A DNA stretch of 12,212 bases from Chlamydiota bacterium (GCA_021772365.1 JAJFMC010000343.1:1-12212), one strand, 5' to 3'; counted from the first letter of the stretch, positions 1 to 5,323 are shown. The notes: generated by a model not told the origin, from the letters alone. Numbers and translations are program-made.

Positions 1-122
1 CAAGTATTCTTGATGTTTGTCGGTGTCTAAATATAATTGAAGAAAAACGATACATTAGCGGTCGAGAGCTATTAATTCGCATAGTTTCAATGCTAATTAA
101 ACTAGCTCAATCTAAAAAATAA
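1..122 (+). CDS. Four-helix-bundle / 23S rRNA intervening-sequence-type protein, 3' end only
   Basis: Partial gene cut by the left edge. The first complete codon is at position 3 and TAA is at 120-122, leaving 39 C-terminal residues. The visible end reads as an amphipathic helix pair: it contains IIEEKRYISGRELLIRIVSM and ends in LIKLAQSKK. This matches the usual last two helices of the small (about 115-125 residue) four-helix-bundle proteins first described in 23S rRNA intervening sequences: a helix, a 'YIS' turn, a second helix, then a basic tail. The biochemical role of that family is not settled. Just downstream lies a short GC-rich tandem (CGGGCA twice, 124-137), the type of repeat I associate with this family's flanks. 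Assignment rests on pattern recognition of a fragment only. No other frame here stays open across the segment. Confidence 0.55.
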   Translation, partial: SILDVCRCLNIIEEKRYISGRELLIRIVSMLIKLAQSKK

Positions 123-142
123 TCGGGCACGGGCACGATTCT

Positions 143-169
143 CAATTCTTCAACTTGTTTGTTTATACA
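143..169. repeat. Dispersed inverted repeat, copy 1
   Basis: The reverse complement of this 27-base segment matches 5110-5136 at 25 of 27 positions. The 19-base core is identical (CAAACAAGTTGAAGAATTG in the other copy). The copies are about 5 kb apart in opposite orientation. Copy 2 lies beside a transposase remnant, so this could be part of a mobile-element end or a genome-wide interspersed repeat. Neither copy is in a recognised gene. Confidence 0.7.
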
Positions 170-180
170 ATACATTGTAT
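165..180. repeat. 16-bp palindrome ATACAAT-AC-ATTGTAT
   Basis: Perfect 7-bp inverted arms around a 2-base centre. It overlaps the outer end of the dispersed repeat at 143-169. It could be an operator-type dyad, but the neighbouring genes are transcribed toward it, so it is not placed like a promoter element of either. Function unknown. Confidence 0.5.
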
Positions 181-302
181 CAATGAGTTGCAGCAGGAGG
201 CGATTTTTTAGTCTGCGTGATTAATCAATATTTTTTACAGGATGGTCAGGATAACATAGGATATCACTATCGGGTAAAAGTATGTTTAATGTGTTAGCTT
301 AC

Positions 303-329
303 CGCCTAAACCCTGCAGGGGATTAGGCG
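303..329 (-). terminator. Stable hairpin after the IscA-like gene (terminator-like, no U tract)
   Basis: On the minus strand CGCCTAA pairs with TTAGGCG (7 bp). Inside it, after one T-T mismatch, CCC pairs with GGG around a CTGCA loop. It begins 12 bases after the stop of the iron-sulfur operon. No T run follows on either strand, so it is a transcript-end stabiliser or weak terminator rather than a classical intrinsic terminator. Confidence 0.45.
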
Positions 330-340
330 ATAAATGACCA

Positions 341-934
341 TTAATACCCGTGGGATGTGCCACAACCGCATGAAGAACGGACGTTAGGATTAGAAATCTT
401 AAAGCCTGAACCTTGTAAACCGTCAACATAATCAATAGAAGAACCAATTAGGCGCTCGACCATCGCTTGATGGATATGAATTTCAATACCTTCAGATATG
501 AAAACTTCGTCTTCAGGTTCAGCTTTTTCAGAATAGTCAAGAACATACTCAAAACCGCTGCAACCAGCCATTTTTTCGTAAAACCGCATACCCCAACCTT
601 GTTTCCCTTCCTCTTCGAGAATCTGCAAATACTTTTTTGCAGCTCGAGGAGAGATCGTAATGGTTGTCAGGTCTTCTTGTTCTTCCAAAATATGGTTAAG
701 CTTTTCCACAAGAGCGTCAACCATCTCGTCATTCATTCCATGTCCTTTCATCCCTGCCTCCAGCGTCTCCCATGTCGCTGCCTGGCAGCCTACACAGTGG
801 AGCCCTGCATTCGTTAGCTCTTGGGCAAGACGTTGGGCTTTACTGGGGAATCCGGTAAGGATCTCTTCGATAGTCATCTCACGGTGAATGCGTTTATGTG
901 GAATGACCTTTTCTTGATCTTTTGTAGTACTCAT
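341..934 (-). CDS. DUF1858-IscA/HesB fusion: A-type iron-sulfur carrier protein
   Basis: A 197-residue protein with two domains. Residues about 19-82 look like DUF1858 (hybrid-cluster-associated disulfide domain), with MTIEEIL at the start and the CxxC pair Cys47/Cys50. Residues about 90-195 are an A-type Fe-S carrier of the IscA/HesB/ErpA group. Its three cluster ligands are Cys125 (in AGCSGFEY), Cys189 and Cys191 (in SCGCG), with the same 64 + 2 spacing as the ligands in E. coli IscA. Plain IscA proteins are about 107 residues, so the extra N-terminal domain accounts for the length. A-type carriers accept clusters and deliver them to apo-proteins in the cytosol. The start is supported by AAGGAG at 939-944, 4 bases before the ATG. 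The gene follows the ferredoxin by 17 bases and is almost certainly cotranscribed with it. The DUF1858 part may add a redox-active disulfide or a further Fe-S binding pair; that is inference. Confidence 0.88.
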   Translation of the reverse strand: MSTTKDQEKVIPHKRIHREMTIEEILTGFPSKAQRLAQELTNAGLHCVGCQAATWETLEAGMKGHGMNDEMVDALVEKLNHILEEQEDLTTITISPRAAKKYLQILEEEGKQGWGMRFYEKMAGCSGFEYVLDYSEKAEPEDEVFISEGIEIHIHQAMVERLIGSSIDYVDGLQGSGFKISNPNVRSSCGCGTSHGY

Positions 935-951
935 AATGCTCCTTTCCTACT

Positions 952-1218
952 TTAAAATCTGACTTTTACGTTTCCATTTTGTATTTTACACTGGCAAGCG
1001 AGCCTTTCTTGTCGACATCCTTCACCTAGAAAATCTTCTTCTTCTTGAGTGGGCTCAGATAATAGATTCTCACCTTCAACAATTTCGATGACACAGGTTC
1101 CACAAACACCCTCTGTGCAAGCAAAGGGAACACCTTCTTCTTCACAAACTTCTGCAATAGGAGAGCCATCTTCTAAATCGACTTCATTGTCGTTATGTTC
1201 GAAAATAATTTTTGCCAT
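952..1218 (-). CDS. fdx: [2Fe-2S] ferredoxin
   Basis: An 88-residue small acidic ferredoxin with the ligand pattern Cys34-x4-Cys39-x2-Cys42-x32-Cys75 (ACTEGVCGTC, then RLACQ). This is the [2Fe-2S] beta-grasp fold and a normal length for the family. Non-ligand cysteines occur at 25, 68 and 77. Such proteins carry single electrons in the cytosol, often for Fe-S cluster assembly or redox enzymes. The CX4CX2C spacing resembles plant-type ferredoxins; adrenodoxin/Isc-type proteins usually have CX5CX2C. The direct partnership with the downstream A-type carrier suggests a role in cluster biogenesis (inference). AAGGAG at 1230-1235 precedes the ATG by 11 bases, somewhat long. A promoter lies at 1307-1335. 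No iscS, iscU or hscAB lies beside it. Confidence 0.88.
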   Translation of the reverse strand: MAKIIFEHNDNEVDLEDGSPIAEVCEEEGVPFACTEGVCGTCVIEIVEGENLLSEPTQEEEDFLGEGCRQERLACQCKIQNGNVKVRF

Positions 1219-1246
1219 AGTATAAAAAACTCCTTAACACGGAACA

Positions 1247-1268
1247 GTGCATAGTTGATAGCATGCAC
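1247..1268 (-). promoter_or_regulatory. Dyad in the ferredoxin 5' leader
   Basis: GTGCAT and ATGCAC form 6-bp inverted arms around a 10-base centre. The dyad lies between the predicted transcription start (near 1300) and the ferredoxin ribosome site. It could be an operator or an RNA hairpin in the leader. Only the symmetry is seen; no regulator can be named. Confidence 0.3.
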
Positions 1269-1306
1269 GATAGTTCTTCAATTTTATTGTTAATATATTA
1301 GTCAAT

Positions 1307-1335
1307 ATTATGCTTGAAAATTTAATATTTATCAA
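1307..1335 (-). promoter_or_regulatory. Promoter of the fdx-iscA-like operon
   Basis: On the minus strand TTGATA (1330-1335) and CATAAT (1307-1312) are separated by exactly 17 bases. Each matches five of six bases of the housekeeping-sigma consensus (TTGACA, TATAAT). Transcription would start near 1300 and leave a leader of about 80 bases. It is the cleanest promoter in the window and sits in the divergent gap before fluC. Confidence 0.6.
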
Positions 1336-1437
1336 CTGGAAAATTACAAGCCGTTTTTGCTGTGAATTTTTCGAAAGGATTGCATTGCATGTATAGGATA
1401 TGGTAACTATGTAAGAAATTTATTTAGGGTGAGAGTT

Positions 1438-1809
1438 ATGCAATATTTACTGGTGGCTTTGGGAGGTGTCATTGGCGCATCATCGCGCTACTGTCTTCAA
1501 GGTGTTGTCTACAAATGGTTAGGCGTGATGTTCCCATGGGGGACGTTGGTTGTGAATTTAGTAGGCTGCTTTCTAATTGGATTTTTACTAGAAATTGCAG
1601 AATCACGCGTTGTAATGTCTAGTGATTTTAAAATATTTATTACTATTGGAGTTTTGGGTAGTTTCACTACATTCTCTACGTTCAGTTATGAGTCAATGGC
1701 ACTTTTACGCAGTGGTGAGCTGCTAATGTCATTAACGAATATACTGAGTCATGTCATCGGTGGTTTATGTTTGGCATGGGCTGGAATGATCGTAGCAAAA
1801 GCAATTTAG
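1438..1809 (+). CDS. fluC: Fluoride ion channel FluC (CrcB)
   Basis: A small four-helix inner-membrane protein of 123 residues, a typical Fluc length. Family motifs in order: GGVIGASSRY at 9-18, WGTLVVNLVGCF at 34-45 with the pore Asn at 40, and GVLGSFTTFSTFSYE at 71-85. The last carries the two phenylalanines spaced by three (79, 82) that line the fluoride path. Fluc channels work as antiparallel dimers that let toxic cytoplasmic fluoride leak out. I chose ATG 1438 over the GTG at 1429 because the Shine-Dalgarno-like AGGGTGAG lies just before 1438 and overlaps the GTG, and because family members begin right at this hydrophobic segment. DUF190 follows 13 bases downstream, a common pairing. 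I see no fluoride riboswitch in the upstream gap and no strong promoter. Confidence 0.93.
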   Translation: MQYLLVALGGVIGASSRYCLQGVVYKWLGVMFPWGTLVVNLVGCFLIGFLLEIAESRVVMSSDFKIFITIGVLGSFTTFSTFSYESMALLRSGELLMSLTNILSHVIGGLCLAWAGMIVAKAI

Positions 1810-1822
1810 GATATTAGGGTCT

Positions 1823-2164
1823 ATGAAAAATCAAGATCAAGGTAAAAAATTAAAAATCTATTTAGGGGAAAGTGATAGGTCGGGAAGGACGCTTCTTTAC
1901 GAAGCTATTACATTGAAAGCAAGAAGTATGGGACTTTCCGGTGCGACAGTATTCAAAGCGGTAATGGGATTCGGAGCGAAATCACACCTCCACACAAGTA
2001 AAATACTGAGACTTTCAGAAGATCTTCCCATCGTCATAGAAATTGTTGACAGTGAATCAAAAATTAAGGAGTTTCTGCCAGAAGTAGAGGCTATGATCGA
2101 TGCTGCAAAATGTGGGGTTTTGATTACTGTCGAGGATGTTAAAATTTACAGATACTCTAGCTGA
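1823..2164 (+). CDS. DUF190 family protein
   Basis: A 113-residue soluble protein covering the whole DUF190 domain. It has an opening strand LKIYLGESD, a helix (LLYEAITLKARSMGL), the characteristic GATVFKAVMGFG turn at about residues 40-51, the hydrophobic LPIVIEIVDSE strand, and a final ITVEDVKIYRY strand. The fold is considered related to the PII-like trimeric regulators. The biochemical role is not established; it is very often encoded next to fluC/crcB, so a role in fluoride handling or in tuning the channel is inferred from context. AGGG at 1816-1819, 3 bases before the ATG, gives close but acceptable spacing. It is cotranscribed with fluC. It converges on lgt with only 21 bases between the stop codons and no clear terminator. 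Confidence 0.85.
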   Translation: MKNQDQGKKLKIYLGESDRSGRTLLYEAITLKARSMGLSGATVFKAVMGFGAKSHLHTSKILRLSEDLPIVIEIVDSESKIKEFLPEVEAMIDAAKCGVLITVEDVKIYRYSS

Positions 2165-2185
2165 AACGAACATATTATCATCTTT

Positions 2186-3298
2186 TTACGAACGCATCGA
2201 CAGCTTTGGGCGGTACATCAACCAAAAGCCTACTAGGATAAATGGAATGCTCAACACCTGTCCTGTTTGCAGAAAGGAGTCATCGACAATTCCACCTTGA
2301 GAGACTTTGAAAAACTCAATAATAAATCTTGAGGTAAACACCAGCACAAAGAATAATCCGGTTAGATATCCAGTCTTCAGCACTTCACGTTTTTTTATCC
2401 ATAGATAACTCAGAACAAAAAAAGTGATTAGATACCAACCCGCTTCATATAACTGTGCGGGATGCCTAGGGAAGACCCCACTACCATCGTAAGGACGTCC
2501 AAATACCACAGCCCAAGGGACATCGGTTTCTGTGCCAATAATCTCTTGATTAAAAAAATTGCCGATCCTGATAAAAACCGCAGCAAGAGATGCTGGAACC
2601 ACTAAGTTATCAAGCAAACAGAGAAACCGTATTTCGGGGAATCGTTTTCTGATGAACAACATAAAAAGAACTAAAGAGATGATAATCCCTACTGCTCCGC
2701 CGTGACTCGCTAGTCCACCTTCCCAGATCTTTAGAATTTCAATTGGATTTTTTTGATAGCGAGCCGTGTCGTAAAACAAAACATGACCCAACCGTGCTCC
2801 TACAAGGGTGCCTAGGATGACAAACCACATTAAACGATCTGTTAAGTACATCGACAGATCCTTCAGTGAATAAATCGCTTTTGGAAAACAGGTGTCTATA
2901 TTTTCGCGGTTGATGGAGTTGTTAGGGGCTGACATTGCTTCATTGATTCCGTCAATTATTAAATTGCGGTCATCGCGCGAAGGCTTCTGTCCAACATCTA
3001 TTTTTTTTATCGCAGCTTTAGCCTTTTCGGAAAAATAGGAAAGTATTGTTTTCTGTTGAGGGATGTCCGGGTCAGGACCAACAATGAAAGGGGGGGGGAG
3101 TAAAGACCAATCTTGAATATCACGCTCAGCAATATATTGTGAATGTCGTAGAGTGATTTTCAGCATCTTGAACATGATGAAATAACCGATCATAAAGCCC
3201 AAGACAAATAAAATGCCGTACCAAGTAATAGGGTGATTAATTCCGGGAATGACAAAAATATACCGATTGGGATCCCAATATAGCCAGGCGAACATCAT
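2186..3298 (-). CDS. lgt: Prolipoprotein diacylglyceryl transferase
   Basis: A polytopic inner-membrane enzyme that moves diacylglycerol from phosphatidylglycerol to the lipobox cysteine of prolipoproteins, the first step of lipoprotein maturation. Motifs seen: ITWYG at 24-28, GARLGHVLFYD at 167-177, GGLASHGGAVG at 194-204 with the essential His199, the signature RIGNFFNQEIIG at 244-255 with Arg and Asn, HPAQLYEA at 279-286, and RFIIEF at 324-329. The signature reads NQE rather than the usual NGE. The frame stays open to 3427, but that extension translates the tRNA-Pro gene and its terminator. The real start is ATG 3296-3298 (or the next codon), with AGGAG 13 bases upstream. At 370 residues it is longer than E. 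coli Lgt (291) because of a polar, proline-containing insertion at about residues 52-145. The insertion contains a run of nine C on the coding strand. Confidence 0.93.
   Translation of the reverse strand: MMFAWLYWDPNRYIFVIPGINHPITWYGILFVLGFMIGYFIMFKMLKITLRHSQYIAERDIQDWSLLPPPFIVGPDPDIPQQKTILSYFSEKAKAAIKKIDVGQKPSRDDRNLIIDGINEAMSAPNNSINRENIDTCFPKAIYSLKDLSMYLTDRLMWFVILGTLVGARLGHVLFYDTARYQKNPIEILKIWEGGLASHGGAVGIIISLVLFMLFIRKRFPEIRFLCLLDNLVVPASLAAVFIRIGNFFNQEIIGTETDVPWAVVFGRPYDGSGVFPRHPAQLYEAGWYLITFFVLSYLWIKKREVLKTGYLTGLFFVLVFTSRFIIEFFKVSQGGIVDDSFLQTGQVLSIPFILVGFWLMYRPKLSMRS
3090..3098. repeat. Nine-base homopolymer (G on plus strand) inside lgt
   Basis: Nine uninterrupted G residues, read as nine C on the coding strand, give the LLPPPF segment (residues 66-71) of the Lgt insertion. 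Tracts of this length are prone to replication or transcription slippage. The current length keeps lgt in frame. Confidence 0.9.
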
Positions 3299-3327
3299 AA
3301 TAAGTAACGAGCTCCTCTCAAAGAGAT

Positions 3328-3358
3328 AAAAAAAACTCCTAACGAATACGCTAGGAGT
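3328..3358 (-). terminator. Intrinsic terminator of tRNA-Pro
   Basis: On the minus strand ACTCCTAGCG pairs with CGTTAGGAGT (10 bp including one G-T) around a TATT loop. It is followed directly by a run of eight T. It begins 10 bases after the tRNA 3' end, and the lgt start lies only 30 bases beyond it. Confidence 0.85.
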
Positions 3359-3368
3359 CTTAAAAGGA

Positions 3369-3443
3369 TCGGAGTAGAGGGATTCGAACCCCCGACCTAC
3401 TGCTCCCAAAGCAGCCGCGCTAACCAAGCTGCGCTATACTCCG
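3369..3443 (-). tRNA. tRNA-Pro (anticodon TGG)
   Basis: A 75-base cloverleaf on the minus strand. The acceptor stem is CGGAGTA/TACTCCG with discriminator A. The D arm contains AGCTTGGTTAGCGC. The anticodon arm GCTGC-TTTGGGA-GCAGT carries anticodon TGG. The T arm has the universal GGTTCGAATCC. It closely resembles bacterial proM-type genes. CCA is not encoded (the next bases are TCC), so it would be added enzymatically. It reads CCA proline codons and, with wobble, others of that box. It has its own terminator at 3328-3358 and a plausible -10 box upstream. Confidence 0.96.
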
Positions 3444-3459
3444 TTGACCTCGAAGCAGA

Positions 3460-3489
3460 AATATAGCAAACCACAGGATTTATATCCAA
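3460..3489 (-). promoter_or_regulatory. Possible tRNA-Pro promoter
   Basis: TATATT (minus strand, 3460-3465) is a good -10 box about 16 bases before the tRNA 5' end. A weak -35 (TTGGAT, 3484-3489) lies 18 bases further upstream. The -35 matches only three consensus bases, so the call rests mainly on the -10 box and its position. Confidence 0.35.
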
Positions 3490-3585
3490 GCGTTTTTGTT
3501 ACTGAAGTGCCATTCTTTTCCTTGAAGATTAACAACGGGGCAGGCAAAGTAAAACTTTTATGGTAATGAAAATTTTGAGGTGACA

Positions 3586-4920
3586 ATGAAAATGGCAACC
3601 AAAGATTATCGAATTGTTAAAGATTTGGATATCGACTCTGCTGAGGCTAAGGAGCTTGCTGAATGGGGGCGTCAAGAAATTGAAATGGCGGAAAAAGAAA
3701 TGCCCGGCCTTATGGCATTACGTAAAGAATTTGGCGAATCTAAACCATTGACTGGTTCAAGGATAGCTGGTTGTTTACATATGACAATCCAAACTGCTGT
3801 TTTGATCGAAACATTGATGGAGCTTGGAGCTCAAGTAAGGTGGTCTTCATGTAATATCTATTCCACTCAGGATCATGCTGCAGCGGCCATTGCCCAGCGG
3901 GGTATTCCCGTTTTCGCTTGGAAGGGAATGACAGAGCAGGAGTATGACTGGTGTATTGAGCAGACGGTTATGTTTGGTGACGAACCTTTAAATATGGTGA
4001 TCGATGATGGAGGAGACCTCACAAATTTCCTCCACGATAAACGTCCGGAGCTGATGAAAAACGTTCGTGGCATTTCCGAAGAAACAACCACAGGAATTAT
4101 GGCTTTAGAACGTCGCTTCGAAAATGGGACTTTAGGAGCCCCAACTATTAACGTTAATGATTCGGTGACTAAATCAAAATTCGACAACAAGTATGGTTGT
4201 CACGAATCTCTTGTAGACGGTATCAAACGGGCAACTGACATCATGATTGCTGGTAAAGTCATTGTCGTTGCAGGGTATGGCGATGTTGGAAAGGGGTGTT
4301 CAAAATCATTGAAAAGTTTTGGTGCTCGTGTTCTCGTTACTGAGGTTGATCCCATCTGTGCATATCAAGCTGTCATCGATGGTTTCGATGTTGTCACAAT
4401 GGAAGAAGCAGCACCGCGAGGAGATATCTTTGTTACTGCTACAGGTTGCAAAGGGATCATTTGCGGAGAACATATGCAAGTGATGAAAGATCAAGCCATC
4501 CTTTGTAATATTGGCCATTTTGACCATGAGATCGATATCGCTTGGCTTGAAAATAATCATGAAGTTTATGAGCGAAATGTAAAACCCCAAGTCGATCGTT
4601 TCTGTTGGAAAGGGCAAGAGAAAAGCCTAATCGTTCTTGCAAGAGGTCGCTTAGTTAACCTTGGATGTGCCACAGGACACCCTTCGTTTGTAATGTCAAA
4701 TTCTTTTTCCAATCAGGTCTTAGCACAGGTCGAACTATGGCAGCATATTGATAAGTATCCCCTTGGTGTGCACCGCTTGCCAAAAATCCTTGATGAGAAG
4801 GTAGCGCGTTTACACCTCGATAGCTTAGGTGTTAAGCTCACTAAGTTGACGCCGGAACAGGCTGAATACTTAGGAATTCCTCTGGAAGGCCCCTATAAGT
4901 CAGATCACTATAGGTATTAA
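3586..4920 (+). CDS. ahcY: S-adenosylhomocysteine hydrolase
   Basis: A cytosolic NAD-dependent enzyme that splits S-adenosylhomocysteine, the product of methyltransferases, into adenosine and homocysteine. All hallmarks are present in order: SRIAGCLHMTIQTAVLIETL near residues 58-77, DDGGDLT at 140-146, NDSVTKSKFDNKYGCHESL at 191-209 with the catalytic Lys/Asp/Cys, the NAD-binding GYGDVGKGC at 230-238, NIGHFDHEID at 308-317, LGCATGHPSFVMS at 359-371, and the C-terminal tail EGPYKSDHYRY that completes the partner's NAD site in the tetramer. At 444 residues it is full length. I chose ATG 3586, with GAGG at 3577-3580 five bases upstream. GTG 3580 lies inside that site, and ATG 3592 is spaced less well. 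It is a lone plus-strand gene between tRNA-Pro and a 450-bp gap with a transposase relic. No S-adenosylhomocysteine riboswitch is apparent upstream. Confidence 0.96.
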   Translation: MKMATKDYRIVKDLDIDSAEAKELAEWGRQEIEMAEKEMPGLMALRKEFGESKPLTGSRIAGCLHMTIQTAVLIETLMELGAQVRWSSCNIYSTQDHAAAAIAQRGIPVFAWKGMTEQEYDWCIEQTVMFGDEPLNMVIDDGGDLTNFLHDKRPELMKNVRGISEETTTGIMALERRFENGTLGAPTINVNDSVTKSKFDNKYGCHESLVDGIKRATDIMIAGKVIVVAGYGDVGKGCSKSLKSFGARVLVTEVDPICAYQAVIDGFDVVTMEEAAPRGDIFVTATGCKGIICGEHMQVMKDQAILCNIGHFDHEIDIAWLENNHEVYERNVKPQVDRFCWKGQEKSLIVLARGRLVNLGCATGHPSFVMSNSFSNQVLAQVELWQHIDKYPLGVHRLPKILDEKVARLHLDSLGVKLTKLTPEQAEYLGIPLEGPYKSDHYRY

Positions 4921-4951
4921 TTCAGGTTCAAGGGGGAAATTGGGGGCGTAG

Positions 4952-5062
4952 AGTAAAAGAAAAAAAGCAGAGGGCATCAATAACAAGCTTAAGGTGTGTA
5001 AAAGACAAGCATACAGATTCCGAAATCAGGAGTATTTCAAGCTAATATTACATAATCTTTAA
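4952..5062 (+). pseudogene. C-terminal remnant of an ISL3-like transposase
   Basis: Directly after an in-frame TAG, 36 codons plus TAA encode a peptide beginning SKRKKAEGINNKLKVCKRQA and continuing YRFRNQEYFKLILHNL. The EGINNK(I/L)K-x-x-KRxAYxFRNxxxFKL pattern is the typical C-terminal end of ISL3-family (DDE) transposases, after the final catalytic Glu in 'EGINN'. The usual YGFRN is YRFRN here. No start codon and no upstream portion of the roughly 400-residue enzyme remain between this point and ahcY. It is therefore a dead fragment, probably left by deletion of an insertion sequence. The family name comes from motif memory, without alignment. Confidence 0.7.
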
Positions 5063-5103
5063 CAACTGTATTGAAATTTAACTGACATCGTTGTTGATGA
5101 TAG

Positions 5104-5229
5104 GGTAACTGTATACTCAAACAAGTTGAAGAATTGGTTTTTGGCAAAAGGAAAATTCAATACAAGTGTTTTTATCCCCCAGATTATTATCCTGTCGCCG
5201 TAGGTGATCCTGCTTATCATGATAAATAA
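5104..5229 (+). pseudogene. Unrecognised 41-codon open stretch, possible gene fragment
   Basis: After an in-frame TAG (5101-5103) the frame is open to TAA 5227-5229. It encodes a coding-like peptide that includes KQVEELVFGKRKIQYKCF and then YPPDYYPVAVGDPAYHDK. There is no ATG or GTG; the only possible start is TTG 5134, without a ribosome site. The composition (Tyr/Pro-rich end, no low-complexity run) looks more like a decayed gene end than random AT-rich DNA. I do not recognise a family. Its first part overlaps the inverted repeat at 5110-5136. Confidence 0.25.
5110..5136. repeat. Dispersed inverted repeat, copy 2
   Basis: Inverted match (25 of 27) to 143-169, with the 19-base core CAAACAAGTTGAAGAATTG at 5118-5136. 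It begins 48 bases after the transposase relic, which fits a position near the end of a former insertion sequence. Its edges and any target duplication cannot be defined from one window. Confidence 0.7.
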
Positions 5230-5309
5230 TTTTTAAAGTTCATAGTGCAGGCTGTTTTATCTTTTATTTATGCAGGGTTCAGTCCCTAATCCACACTAAT
5301 TGGCAGAAG

Positions 5310-5323
5310 TTAGGATATCCTAA
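5310..5323. repeat. 14-bp perfect palindrome TTAGGATATCCTAA
   Basis: Self-complementary over all 14 bases with no spacer, 48 bases beyond the dnaA stop. It could be a protein-binding dyad or part of the mobile-element scar. It has no U tract and a zero loop, so it is not a terminator. Confidence 0.5.

Larger units (their letters stand above)
123..340. other. Intergenic stretch without a gene
   Basis: No reading frame with a start and plausible composition, and no RNA gene, is visible. The stretch contains a short CGGGCA tandem (124-137), one arm of a dispersed inverted repeat (143-169), a 16-bp palindrome (165-180), an AGGAGG-like purine run at about 196 with no start codon after it, and a hairpin (303-329). 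The pattern suggests degraded DNA between two convergent transcripts. Confidence 0.6.

Noticed and set aside
303..329. Classical intrinsic terminator
   Set aside because: The hairpin is good but no T run follows on either strand, so it is listed only as a terminator-like hairpin with modest confidence.
1219..1437. Fluoride riboswitch upstream of fluC
   Set aside because: No sequence resembling the conserved GGNGAUGG...UGAUG pseudoknot elements is visible; the gap is AT-rich and instead carries the ferredoxin promoter on the other strand.
1429..1437. GTG at 1429 as the fluC start
   Set aside because: It overlaps the ribosome-binding sequence that serves ATG 1438, and the extra residues are outside the family's usual N-terminus.
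3299..3427. 43-residue N-terminal extension of Lgt to a start at 3427
   Set aside because: The extension translates most of the tRNA-Pro gene and its terminator, and Lgt proteins begin near the WDP...WYG segment, so the start is at 3298.
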